A DNA stretch of 41,762 nt. Source: Treponema sp. (GTDB lineage Bacteria > Spirochaetota > Spirochaetia > Treponematales > Treponemataceae). This document shows, piece after piece, positions 6,806 to 15,219 of this stretch. The DNA is taken from NCBI GenBank assembly GCA_024695475.1, contig JAILIC010000061.1:1-41762 (forward strand), given 5' to 3'. The position numbers and the translations under genes were made by a program. Numbering within the stretch: position 1 is the first letter of the stretch; every line of letters begins with the position of its first letter. The notes under the pieces are model-generated. The model was not told where the DNA came from and ran no database searches. It saw nothing but the letters and a program-made list of their open reading frames with translations.

Positions 6806-8374
6806 ATGAAAAATAGGTATCTACCAATCGGGATTCAGGATTTTGAAGATTTACGGAATCGTGGCTGTATATACGTTGATAAAACTGCTCTTGTTTATAA
6901 ACTTATAACAGAGGGCAAGCCGTATTTTTTAAGCCGTCCGCGCCGATTTGGAAAGAGCCTGCTGCTGTCAACTTTTGAATACTATTTTCTTGGCAAAAAA
7001 GACCTCTTTAAAGGGCTTGCAATAGAGAAACTTGAAGACAAATGGGAAGAGTATCCTGTACTCAAAATTAGTTTTGGAGCTGATAATTATCCTGATTTGG
7101 TAAGTTTACGGTCAGCACTAAACCTACAGCTTTCTAAGTATGAAAAGCTGTATGACATAGAAGTGACAGACACCCGTTCCGCTCCAAGACTGAATACCAT
7201 TATTACAACTGTCTATGAACACACAGGCAAGCAGGTCGTCATCCTGATTGATGAATACGACAAGCCAATCCTCGATGCCCTCTACACAGAATATGAGGAG
7301 CAAAACCGTCAGGAGCTGCGAAGCTTTTACAGTCCGCTGAAAGACCTGGATAAGTATATCCGCTTTTTATTCATAACCGGCATCACCAAAGTAAGCCATG
7401 TAAACATATTCAGCGGCTTGAATCAGCTTAACGACATCAGCCTGAACAGGGATTACAGCACATTGTGTGGCATCTCAGAGACCGAGCTTGATACCTATTT
7501 CAAGCCGGAAATACAGGCACTTGCAGATGAGCAGGAAATGACCGTTTCTGAGGCAAAAGACAAGCTTGCCCAGATGTATGACGGCTATCATTTTTCACAT
7601 GATGCTGAGGGAGTCTATAATCCCTTCTGTCTTTTAAAATGCTTTATGGAAAAGGATTTTGGCTCCTACTGGTTTGAGAGCGGAACCCCGTCATTCCTTG
7701 TAAAGACACTGCAGAATCAGCCGATTTTTCTGTCCAGTCTGATAAACGGTAAAAAGACCAAAGAGGATAACTTTAAGAACTATGATCCTGACAGCAAGAA
7801 TATGCTGCCTGTGATTTATCAGAGCGGATACCTCACCATAAAATATTTTGACAAATCAAAAAGACTGTACACTCTGGACTTTCCAAACCGAGAGATTGAG
7901 GAAGGATTCTTAAATGTGCTGCTAAAGAAGTTTGTAAAAGTACCAGATGATGATATCGGACTGGCAGCGGCAAATATCGTAGATGCTCTGGACTCACATA
8001 ATATCGATGGGATACTGAGCATCATAAAAGCCGCAATTGCAGACCTGCCAACAATTGTAAAACAGGACATGTGCGAAAACTACTATGAGTCAGTGACACA
8101 TCTGATGTTCCGTATGACAGGCTGCAACGTAATTTCTGAGCTGCAGTCAGTTACAGGGCGCAGTGATGTTGTAGTTACGACAAAAGATGCAGTCTTCATC
8201 TTTGAGCTCAAGATGGATAAAGGACGAGCTTTTGAGGAAGTAGTTACCGAGGCTTTATCTCAGATAGATGCAAACGGCTATGCAGACCGTTTTGCAGTAA
8301 GCGGAAAGACCATGTATAAGGTAGGTGTTGTTTTCTCAAGTGAAGGTAAAGGGCTTGTAGGCTGGAAGTATTAA
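6806..8374 (+). CDS. AAA-ATPase-like protein with C-terminal PD-(D/E)XK domain (PF09820/DUF1703 type)
   Basis: A 522-residue protein beginning LPIGIQDFEDLRNRGCIYVD and KPYFLSRPRRFGKSLLLSTF, the hallmark N-terminus and degenerate P-loop of the AAA-ATPase-like family PF09820. VVILIDEYDKPI (residues about 147-158) is the Walker B region. The C-terminus holds a PD-(D/E)XK-like core: Asp454 in GRSDVVV and Glu467-Leu-Lys469 in FELKMD. The family is abundant and multicopy in treponemes, Bacteroidetes and fusobacteria; its function is not established, and roles in DNA processing or mobile-element biology are guesses. The gene lies between two Rhs stubs that share a derived substitution, so it probably entered or was copied into the array. 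Full length, no frameshift. Confidence 0.85.
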   Translation: MKNRYLPIGIQDFEDLRNRGCIYVDKTALVYKLITEGKPYFLSRPRRFGKSLLLSTFEYYFLGKKDLFKGLAIEKLEDKWEEYPVLKISFGADNYPDLVSLRSALNLQLSKYEKLYDIEVTDTRSAPRLNTIITTVYEHTGKQVVILIDEYDKPILDALYTEYEEQNRQELRSFYSPLKDLDKYIRFLFITGITKVSHVNIFSGLNQLNDISLNRDYSTLCGISETELDTYFKPEIQALADEQEMTVSEAKDKLAQMYDGYHFSHDAEGVYNPFCLLKCFMEKDFGSYWFESGTPSFLVKTLQNQPIFLSSLINGKKTKEDNFKNYDPDSKNMLPVIYQSGYLTIKYFDKSKRLYTLDFPNREIEEGFLNVLLKKFVKVPDDDIGLAAANIVDALDSHNIDGILSIIKAAIADLPTIVKQDMCENYYESVTHLMFRMTGCNVISELQSVTGRSDVVVTTKDAVFIFELKMDKGRAFEEVVTEALSQIDANGYADRFAVSGKTMYKVGVVFSSEGKGLVGWKY

Positions 8375-8411
8375 TGGCTGACCTGGCTGTCTAAGAAGTG
8401 GAAGACACAAC

Positions 8412-8582
8412 AATTGTAATTTGTTTGCATACGCTGCCAATAATCCGGTGAAGTATACGGATCTGGATGGTGTAGCCTTTTTTGCATATTTATTTGCTGG
8501 TTGTACAGAAAAAGCCAGTTGGGCATTTGCAAGTGTTGGAATGGATCTTGTTCCATTTATAGGCTCCAAACTTAAAAGCTAA
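8412..8582 (+). pseudogene. Rhs core stub (module 6) with short hydrophobic tail
   Basis: Frame reads NCNLFAYAANNPVKYTDLDG and then VAFFAYLFAGCTEKASW to SKLKS before a stop. There is no start codon. The tail resembles the Gly/Ala-hydrophobic pre-toxin region seen after DPDG in other Rhs tips. The proline of DPDG is Leu. After the stop a +1 frame (ANYNPVAQRFIPTSVGVAKY) runs into the next gene without a stop, which may be the frameshifted continuation of the tip. Confidence 0.7.
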
Positions 8583-8637
8583 CTATAATCCAGTTGCTCA
8601 AAGATTTATTCCAACAAGTGTAGGGGTAGCAAAATAC

Positions 8638-8910
8638 ATGAACGGATTAGGTCAAGATTTTTCAGAATTTATGAAAGAACAGGATCTTTATGAGGAAGCA
8701 CAGGAGCTAGCAACAAAGAAAGTAATTGCAGCACAACTACAGGCTGAGATGGAAAAGCAGAACCTTTCAAAATCAGCAATAGCAAAACGAATGCATACAA
8801 CACGATCTGCTGTTGATAATGCCTTGAATCCTGCTTTTAATACCTCTATATCTACAATCGAACGTTTTGCCCATGCCTTGGGGAAAAAACTTTCCGTCAG
8901 TTTACAGTAA
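8638..8910 (+). CDS. XRE/HigA-like antitoxin, helix-turn-helix
   Basis: A 90-residue protein. Residues about 42-80 form a Cro/CI-type HTH: LSKSAIAKRMHTTRSAVDNA followed by LNPAFNTSISTIERFAHALG. The N-terminus (FSEFMKEQDLYEEAQELATK) matches the usual leader of host-inhibition type antitoxin families. AGGGG lies about 9 nt upstream of the ATG. A toxin gene would be expected upstream, but only an Rhs stub is found, so it is either a solitary regulator or the surviving half of a toxin-antitoxin pair. No second small gene follows before 9085. Confidence 0.75.
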   Translation: MNGLGQDFSEFMKEQDLYEEAQELATKKVIAAQLQAEMEKQNLSKSAIAKRMHTTRSAVDNALNPAFNTSISTIERFAHALGKKLSVSLQ

Positions 8911-9071
8911 TTTTTTAATACTTTTTTTACAAATAACACTCCACATCTAGCGTTCAGAGGGCTGCTACGACCACCTTTTTTAGAGGCGGGTGATTTTTAC
9001 TCCCCTTATATGCATATCCTAAAGAGTCATTGAATGATGTGACTTATATAGCCTTTTACTACGGTTACGGA

Positions 9072-9077
9072 TATAAT
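9072..9077 (+). promoter_or_regulatory. -10 box of argA, leaderless geometry
   Basis: A perfect TATAAT ends 7 nt before the argA ATG. The -35 region is poor at 17 nt. No Shine-Dalgarno site is present. Confidence 0.5.
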
Positions 9078-9084
9078 TATCTAT

Positions 9085-10449
9085 ATGGAAGAAAGTGCAA
9101 TCCAGGAAAAAGCAAATAGGATACGAGATGTTATCCGCTATATACGTCGATTTAAAAATGCAACGATTGTCATTCACTTGGATGATAGGATTATTGATTC
9201 TCCTTTATTTACGAGTCATTTACGAGATATATCTTTGCTGCACGAAGCAGGTTTACGAGTCATAATTGTTCCTGGAGCTCATAAACGCATTAATCAATTA
9301 CTTGAAAAAAATACTATATCATGGGATATGCATAATGGCTGTCGTATAACAGCAGCTGATGCAATTCCTGTTATAAAAAATGCAGCCTTTGATGTTGCTA
9401 ATATGGTAATGACCAGTCTTGCAGGCGAACATCTGACTGCACTTATAGGCAACTGGGTACGAGCCAGGGGAAAAGGTGTACTTGATGGTGTTGATTATGG
9501 CTCAGCCGGTGAAATAGATAAGATTGATGCTGATGCAATCAAAACAGTATTGGATAGTGGCTTTATTCCTATTTTTCCATGTATTGGCTGGAGCTTAAAT
9601 GGTAAGCCATACAATATATCTTCATTGCAGCTAGCCTCTCAAATTGCTTCGTTGTTGCAGGCTGATAAACTGTTTTATCTATTGCCTGATGCAGAGCTTT
9701 CATCACAGTATTTTGAAATACCTAAGGAGTTGGGTTTAACCCCCGAAGGCTGTATACCTGCTATGAATATTGATGAAGTCGATTCTTTTTTGCAGGCAAA
9801 TAAAAATATCAAAGCGGTGTTGGCTGATGAGTCTGGAAAAAATCTCTATGATACTGTTATAGCCATAGTAAACCTTGCCCGCAGGGCTGTTTTGGCAGGT
9901 GTTACTCGTGTGCATATATTAAATGGTTCATTAGATGGAACTTTGCCGTGCGAAATATTTAGTGATTTAGGATCTGGGACGATGATTTATGCCTCAGATT
10001 ATGGTAAGCTTCGTGCTATGCGCCAGAGTGATATTGCCGGATTGCTATCATTGATAAAACCGTTTGTTAAAAAAGGAATATTGCTTCCTCGGACCGAAAA
10101 ACAACTGCGACAAACGTACAATGATTATATAGTATATGAGGTTGACGGTGCTGTACGAGGCTGTGCAGCATTACATATCTATAATTATGATCAGGCGGAA
10201 ATTGCAGCAGTAGCTGTCGATGAGACTTTTGCCCATATTGGTATAGGTCCCAAACTGGTACATTATGTTATTGAAAAAGCAAAATCAATACATATAAAAA
10301 GTGTATTTGTGATGACTACTCAGACATCTGATTGGTTTGAGCAGATTGGCTTTATTCCTGATACTATAGAGTCTATACCGGAAGAACGCCGGAATGTATG
10401 GACTCCCAAGCGTGGTTCAAAAGTATTACGGTTACAATTAACAGAATAG
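9085..10449 (+). CDS. argA: N-acetylglutamate synthase (amino-acid N-acetyltransferase)
   Basis: A 454-residue fusion of an amino-acid-kinase fold (residues about 1-300) and a GNAT domain (about 310-450), the layout of classical ArgA. It acetylates glutamate with acetyl-CoA, the first step of arginine synthesis. The kinase-like half has IVIHLDDRIIDS, VPGAHKRIN and RARGKGVLDGVDYGSAGEID; the acetyltransferase half has RQSDIAGLLSLIKPFVKKGI, a CoA-binding region around VAVDETFAHIGIGPKLV, and FEQIGF near the end. No other arginine-synthesis gene lies in the window, though an arginase is encoded 15 kb away. tdk follows after 14 nt, so the two are probably cotranscribed. Start chosen at the ATG placed 7 nt after TATAAT. 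Confidence 0.88.
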   Translation: MEESAIQEKANRIRDVIRYIRRFKNATIVIHLDDRIIDSPLFTSHLRDISLLHEAGLRVIIVPGAHKRINQLLEKNTISWDMHNGCRITAADAIPVIKNAAFDVANMVMTSLAGEHLTALIGNWVRARGKGVLDGVDYGSAGEIDKIDADAIKTVLDSGFIPIFPCIGWSLNGKPYNISSLQLASQIASLLQADKLFYLLPDAELSSQYFEIPKELGLTPEGCIPAMNIDEVDSFLQANKNIKAVLADESGKNLYDTVIAIVNLARRAVLAGVTRVHILNGSLDGTLPCEIFSDLGSGTMIYASDYGKLRAMRQSDIAGLLSLIKPFVKKGILLPRTEKQLRQTYNDYIVYEVDGAVRGCAALHIYNYDQAEIAAVAVDETFAHIGIGPKLVHYVIEKAKSIHIKSVFVMTTQTSDWFEQIGFIPDTIESIPEERRNVWTPKRGSKVLRLQLTE

Positions 10450-10463
10450 AATAGGTACAAAAC

Positions 10464-11039
10464 ATGATAGAACTAATAACAGGCCCGATGTTTTCTGGCA
10501 AGTCAACTTTATTGTTCCAAAAGATGGAGCGTTATGTATATGCTCGTAAAAAGGTTTTACTGATTAGGCCTATTAGAGATACAAGAAACTTCTTTTCGCA
10601 CTCACCATTAGATCGAGGGTTAAAAAAACTTGCCGAAAGTGGAAAAATTGCCACTAAAATGGTAGCAGGCTTTTTGGAAAATACGAGATTTGATGATTAT
10701 GATGCTGTTTTTGTTGATGAATATTTTATGATAGATGGTTGCCGCAATTTGGCACGTGCAAGTCGCGAAGATCAGGATATTTATTTTGCAGGGTTGTTGG
10801 CAACGTCTGAGTGTTCATTGTTTGATGAAGCCATTGCGTTATTGCCGTATTGTGATTCCGTTATAAAGTTAAATGGAGTTTGTACAGAGTGTGGCAATCA
10901 GTTGGGCAACTATTCCTATTATTTGCAGGGCAAAAAGACGAGCGACATTGTTGTCGGCGATAGTGAGTATACGTGTTTATGTCGTGAGTGCTATCTTAAA
11001 AACCAAAAGCAAAAGGAAATTCAGCTGCCCTTGGAGTAG
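10464..11039 (+). CDS. tdk: Thymidine kinase (type II)
   Basis: A 191-residue type II thymidine kinase, cytoplasmic, phosphorylating thymidine to dTMP in the salvage pathway. Visible motifs: P-loop GPMFSGKS (residues 7-14), the Walker B/catalytic segment DAVFVDEYFMID, and two zinc-binding CxxC pairs (CTECGN and CLCREC). The length is typical. It follows argA by 14 nt without a strong ribosome-binding site. Its stop codon lies 22 nt from the stop of the convergent TetR gene, with no terminator hairpin between them. Confidence 0.92.
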   Translation: MIELITGPMFSGKSTLLFQKMERYVYARKKVLLIRPIRDTRNFFSHSPLDRGLKKLAESGKIATKMVAGFLENTRFDDYDAVFVDEYFMIDGCRNLARASREDQDIYFAGLLATSECSLFDEAIALLPYCDSVIKLNGVCTECGNQLGNYSYYLQGKKTSDIVVGDSEYTCLCRECYLKNQKQKEIQLPLE

Positions 11040-11061
11040 TTATGGGGAGCTCGAAAATGCC

Positions 11062-11715
11062 CTATTCCAGCAGCTGGAGATAGCGTTCTATCAAAATATG
11101 GACTTGGGTGATTGTCCTGTCATCGGTAGGAAGTGCAAAGAGACTGCCTGCACCGCTCTCAGGATTTTGTCTGATAGTTTCTTTGCGTTCCGTAAGATAA
11201 CTGTCGAGCATTTGCAGTAATCCATTGATAAACCAGACGGCAGCCGGTCCAAATGATTTTTGTGGTCTGATTTTTTTTGCAGCGGCTAAATGCTGTAGTA
11301 CTTGTATGGTACCTGCTATAAGTTTTTCTTTTTGGCTGTTAAGTATTTCTTGCGCGGTATACGTAAAGTATTTTTCTGATTGTAGAAAGGTATAGATTTG
11401 ATACAATGGTTCACGCTCGTGCATTTTAAAATAGCGTACGGTGATGCCTTTTAATACCGCTTCTGGTGTGTATTTTTGAGTAATGGTCTTTAAATCTGCA
11501 GGTATAAACTGTACTTTTGTGAGATAACTGCGGCTATACTCGAGAACAGTGGTAATGATATCTTCGCGACTGGCAAAATGGTTATAGAGAGATGCCTTTT
11601 TTATATGGAGAGCACTTGCAATATCAGATAGAGATGTACCTCCGGTTCCTTTATCAAATGCGGTGAATAAAAAAGACTCTATTATTTTTTCGCGGGTTAT
11701 TTTTTTGCTTGGCAT
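11062..11715 (-). CDS. TetR/AcrR family regulator
   Basis: A 217-residue regulator. The N-terminal HTH is clear: TREKIIESFLFTAFDKGTGG, then TSLSDIASALHIKKASLYNH and FASREDII. The C-terminal ligand domain is too diverged to name a ligand. It is divergent from an acyl-CoA synthetase gene 124 nt away, so control of fatty-acid activation is likely, by analogy with FadR/FabR-like TetR proteins. The intergenic region has a 10-bp palindrome (ATATTAATAT) as a possible operator. No Shine-Dalgarno site is evident before its ATG. Confidence 0.85.
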   Translation of the reverse strand: MPSKKITREKIIESFLFTAFDKGTGGTSLSDIASALHIKKASLYNHFASREDIITTVLEYSRSYLTKVQFIPADLKTITQKYTPEAVLKGITVRYFKMHEREPLYQIYTFLQSEKYFTYTAQEILNSQKEKLIAGTIQVLQHLAAAKKIRPQKSFGPAAVWFINGLLQMLDSYLTERKETIRQNPESGAGSLFALPTDDRTITQVHILIERYLQLLE

Positions 11716-11745
11716 GAACTTTTCTGACTAATGATTTGAGTGTTT

Positions 11746-11755
11746 ATATTAATAT
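11746..11755. promoter_or_regulatory. Possible TetR operator palindrome
   Basis: ATATTAATAT is a perfect 10-bp palindrome about 30 nt upstream of the TetR start and 47 nt upstream of the acyl-CoA synthetase -35 box. Being pure AT it could occur by chance. Confidence 0.3.
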
Positions 11756-11801
11756 CGGAAAAAAAGAATCTATGCTATAGTTTTTCAGTATACAAGATTG
11801 A

Positions 11802-11830
11802 TTGATTTTACATTATGTTAGGTATATAAT
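11802..11830 (+). promoter_or_regulatory. Promoter of acyl-CoA synthetase gene, leaderless geometry
   Basis: TTGATT, 17-nt spacer, TATAAT, then 9 nt to the ATG at 11840. No Shine-Dalgarno site. Confidence 0.7.
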
Positions 11831-11839
11831 TTAAACCTT

Positions 11840-13750
11840 ATGGAACAAACTTTACCTAAGTTATTAAGACATTCAGCTGAGCTATATCCAGATGTAGCAG
11901 CACAGTATTATAGGAATGCGTCTAATGAATTTGATCCTGTTACGTATCTCCAATTATTTCAATTAGGATTAGATTTTGGTGCAGGACTTTTATCTTTAGG
12001 TGTACAACGTGGTGATCGCATAGGCATAATTTCTGATAACCGCAAAGAGTGGCAACAGTCTGATTTAGGAATTTTAGCTATTGGAGCAATTGACGTACCT
12101 CGCGGCTGTGATGCAACCTTAAAAGATTTACAATATATATTGTCTTTTGCAGAATGTACATTTGTTATTGCAGAGAATACTTCACAGATAAAAAAAATTC
12201 TCTCTATAAAAGATCAATTGCCTGATCTTAAAACTATCATTTACTATACAGATCCTGCTCAGAGTGAGATTGATGAAGCGCAAAAGCTGAGTATACAGCT
12301 TATCAATTTTACAGAAGTTTTGGATAAGGGTAAAATCTATCGTGTTGAACATGAAAATGTTGTAGAACAAGAACTGGAAAAAGGACAAAAAGATGATGTT
12401 TGTGCCATCATCTTTACGTCTGGTACAACTGGTACTCCAAAAGGTGTTATGCTTTCTCATGGAAACTTTATAACACAGCTGGATGAGCTTCAAGAGCGTA
12501 TCTATATTAATCCTGGAGAGCGTGCATTGTGTGTACTTCCTGTATGGCATGTTTTTGAACGATTATGTGAATATGTCATTTTATCTCAAGGTGGTGCCAT
12601 TTGTTACTCTCGTCCTGTTGCAAGTATTTTGCTTGGTGATTTTAAAAAACTCAATCCACAGCTTATGCCGGCAGTACCTCGTGTTTTTGAGGCATTGTAT
12701 GAAGGTATTGACCGTACCATGCGAAAGACTGGTGGCATTGTGTTTGCTTTATATAAATTCTTTGTTAAGATTGCCATCGTTCATAGTCGTATTGATCGTA
12801 AGCTCTTTAGAAAGAATGCTCTCTTTGGCCCAGATTATATAGGTTTCTGGTGGCCTGTTTTGGTATTACCATGGCTTCTTTTGTATCCACTTAAATTGCT
12901 GGGTGATGGTCTTGTTTTTTCAAAGATAAAGGCTAAACTTGGTACTAATTTTAGAGTTGGTATCTCTGGTGGTGGTAAATACCCGGCTGTAGTTGATGAG
13001 TTCTTTTGGGCAATCGGTGTTACCATTGTTGAAGGCTACGGCATGACAGAAACCGCACCTGTCGTTTGTGTACGACCTACCGCATGTCCAGTATTTGGTA
13101 CACAGGGAACAGCAATTAGAGGTGTTCAGGTACGTGTTGTTGATGAAAACGGGATGGTCTTAGGCCGTTGTAAAAAAGGTGTTCTGCAGGTAAAAGGTGG
13201 TACCGTTATGAAAGGGTACTACAAGCAGGATGACTTAACCAAAAAAGTTATGACCATCGATGGTTGGCTTGATACTGGTGATTTGGCAATTTTGACTATC
13301 CATGATGAGATTTGTCTGCGTGGCCGTATGAAGGATACGATTGTCTTACGTGGTGGCGAAAATGTTGAGCCTCTGCCAATAGAAATGAAACTTTCTGAAT
13401 CACGTTTTATTCAAACTGCTGTTGTTGTTGGTCAAGATCAACGATATTTAGCAGCTCTTATTGTGCCACAAAAGACCGAAGTGATAGAGTGGGCACAAGA
13501 AAATGGCATTGTTTATGATACAGAAGACAATTTTATGTTATCGGACGATGTTAAAAAACTGTTCGAAAGTGAAATAAGTAATCTTATAAATGGTCAAACT
13601 GGCTTCCGCATGTTTGAGCGTATCAATAAATTTGTATTGCTCAAAAAAGAGTTTGAGGTCGGTGTTGAGCTTTCTGCAAAACAGGAAATCATGCGTTACC
13701 GCATCAATGATATCTACAAGAAAGAAATTGAACAGTTGTTTAAAGAGTAA
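11840..13750 (+). CDS. Long-chain acyl-CoA synthetase (AMP-forming)
   Basis: A 636-residue member of the adenylate-forming family. It activates fatty acids with ATP and CoA to acyl-CoA. Motifs: A3 IFTSGTTGTPKGVMLSHGN (about residues 191-209), A5 VEGYGMTETAP, and A8 DGWLDTGDLA followed by LRGRMKDTIVLRGGENVEP. A hydrophobic stretch (FWWPVLVLPWLLLYPLKLL, about 337-355) suggests membrane association, as in the long LCFACS group. It is divergent from the TetR gene. Its last 11 nt overlap the 3' end of the convergent Rsm22-like gene. Confidence 0.9.
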   Translation: MEQTLPKLLRHSAELYPDVAAQYYRNASNEFDPVTYLQLFQLGLDFGAGLLSLGVQRGDRIGIISDNRKEWQQSDLGILAIGAIDVPRGCDATLKDLQYILSFAECTFVIAENTSQIKKILSIKDQLPDLKTIIYYTDPAQSEIDEAQKLSIQLINFTEVLDKGKIYRVEHENVVEQELEKGQKDDVCAIIFTSGTTGTPKGVMLSHGNFITQLDELQERIYINPGERALCVLPVWHVFERLCEYVILSQGGAICYSRPVASILLGDFKKLNPQLMPAVPRVFEALYEGIDRTMRKTGGIVFALYKFFVKIAIVHSRIDRKLFRKNALFGPDYIGFWWPVLVLPWLLLYPLKLLGDGLVFSKIKAKLGTNFRVGISGGGKYPAVVDEFFWAIGVTIVEGYGMTETAPVVCVRPTACPVFGTQGTAIRGVQVRVVDENGMVLGRCKKGVLQVKGGTVMKGYYKQDDLTKKVMTIDGWLDTGDLAILTIHDEICLRGRMKDTIVLRGGENVEPLPIEMKLSESRFIQTAVVVGQDQRYLAALIVPQKTEVIEWAQENGIVYDTEDNFMLSDDVKKLFESEISNLINGQTGFRMFERINKFVLLKKEFEVGVELSAKQEIMRYRINDIYKKEIEQLFKE

Positions 13751-15209
13751 TTACTAGTGCACCTGTTTTTGGATCGGTATAAAGATTCTTGACAACAGGG
13801 TATGCAATAGAGACCCTATCACCAGATTGCAGGTGGTAGGGTTTATTTTTTTCATCGATGACTAAAATCAATCCTAGTTCACTGCAGGCGTAAAAACCTG
13901 TTCTATTGCCTGGTAAGCGGATGGGGTCTGAAGCAATCCGTAAAGCTAATTGTGTTTTATCGTGGGTATGCTGTACTGGACTTACGAGAAGATAACTGAG
14001 TACAACACGCTGTTTTGGAATTCCTGCTGCTGCTGACAAAGCTTTTAATGCGCGTGGAGCATCGTCAGTATTAAAAGCAAAGTTACACCATTTCGCGTTT
14101 TGATGTTTAAAAGTACGTCCAGCCATGGGGCATGTTTTTGTATGCACACATGGTGATACGGAGTATAGTCCATCTCGGATAAAGCAATCACGTATTAAAC
14201 TGATGAGTCTGGCATAATCAGGAACACCAGGTTCGACAATAAGTATGTGTCCTGTTGTTTCAGCATAGGACTGTAATGATGCGCTGTATTTTTTTGCCTG
14301 ATATTCAGGTGGCATATCTGAATGTTGTTGCACTTCATTCATCATGTTTGCACAAGTTACAAGATGTGCTTTTTTACGAATAGAAGTACCCATAGCTCCT
14401 TTTACCCGGATGATTTTCCAAGGAACGTCATTGGGCTGTGAAAGTGTTTTAGCTGCAATTGATAGATATAGTTCTTCGCCTATGCTTGTTGCAGTTTGCG
14501 AAACATCCATGCAATACCACACTATAGGTTTATTGCGTAAATCTGGATGAGACAACCAAAGGGCAATAGGGACCGTAAGTGGACCGCTACCTATATCGAG
14601 GCAAATAATTTCTGCGAGATTGCTGTTAGTGTCAGAGAGTAACTGTTCTGTGGGGATATTAGAAAACAGGCGCACAAGTCGTACTAAATTCCACCACATA
14701 AAATAACGAATGTATGCTGACAATCGTACAGTCTCGTTCATATAACCGATACGACGTTGAGAGCGGGTATCGGTTAATTCGTGTGACAATGCTTTTATTT
14801 CATTGGGTAGCTGTGCAATCTGTTTGGAGTTAAGTGATTGTACTTCCTGTACAATGGAGTCAAAAGTGTCCAAAATATGTTTGGCATCTTCTGGCACTGC
14901 TTGTGTATCAAATAATGCTGATTTGTTGATAATATGTGCATAACTTGTTGAAAACCTCGGTGTTTTCGATGGTATAGCCTGTGGATAAGTTGTCCACTTT
15001 GGGGGAATACTTGTGGATTTCTTTTGATTTTCCTGTGGATTATCATGGAAACTGTTTACTTTTTTATCTGGTTTTTTATCACTGTGTTTTTGATGATGTG
15101 ATCCTTTTGTAGTATTTGATTTGACAAATTTACTGTACCATTTATCTTGTGTATTAGTATTAGCTGCTGATATAGAAGTGTTTGTAGTATTGTTGTTTCG
15201 TTTAGACAT
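13740..15209 (-). CDS. Rsm22-family (small ribosomal subunit-associated) methyltransferase-like protein with low-complexity N-terminus
   Basis: 489 residues. Residues about 125-470 match the Rsm22 family, a SAM-dependent methyltransferase fold linked to the small ribosomal subunit: ICLDIGSGPLTVPIALWLSH (SAM-binding glycine loop), THILIVEPGVP-like segment (GHILIVEPGVPDYARLI), and the family cysteines CVHTKTCPM plus KWCNF, proposed metal or Fe-S ligands. Residues 1 to about 95 are Asn/Ser/Thr/Lys/Gln-rich and probably disordered. That part carries the three DnaA-box-like nonamers. It is the last gene of ptsI-der-merR-Rsm22; start 10 nt after the merR stop. Confidence 0.75.
   Translation of the reverse strand: MSKRNNNTTNTSISAANTNTQDKWYSKFVKSNTTKGSHHQKHSDKKPDKKVNSFHDNPQENQKKSTSIPPKWTTYPQAIPSKTPRFSTSYAHIINKSALFDTQAVPEDAKHILDTFDSIVQEVQSLNSKQIAQLPNEIKALSHELTDTRSQRRIGYMNETVRLSAYIRYFMWWNLVRLVRLFSNIPTEQLLSDTNSNLAEIICLDIGSGPLTVPIALWLSHPDLRNKPIVWYCMDVSQTATSIGEELYLSIAAKTLSQPNDVPWKIIRVKGAMGTSIRKKAHLVTCANMMNEVQQHSDMPPEYQAKKYSASLQSYAETTGHILIVEPGVPDYARLISLIRDCFIRDGLYSVSPCVHTKTCPMAGRTFKHQNAKWCNFAFNTDDAPRALKALSAAAGIPKQRVVLSYLLVSPVQHTHDKTQLALRIASDPIRLPGNRTGFYACSELGLILVIDEKNKPYHLQSGDRVSIAYPVVKNLYTDPKTGALVITL
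14990..15042. promoter_or_regulatory. Three DnaA-box-like nonamers at 22-bp spacing
   Basis: TGTGGATAA (14990-14998, perfect TTATCCACA complement), TGTGGATTT (15012-15020) and TGTGGATTA (15034-15042). All three lie on one strand with start-to-start distances of 22 and 22 bp, about two helical turns. A one-mismatch copy, TGTGCATAA, is at 14935-14943. All are inside coding sequence for the disordered N-terminus of the Rsm22-like protein. Confidence 0.5.
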
Positions 15210-15219
15210 AAGCGTATAG

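Noticed and set aside
6365-8582. Target-site duplications or terminal inverted repeats making the AAA-ATPase gene an insertion element.
   Set aside because: No terminal inverted repeats or short direct repeats found at its borders; the shared Rhs words are core sequence, not a duplication signature.
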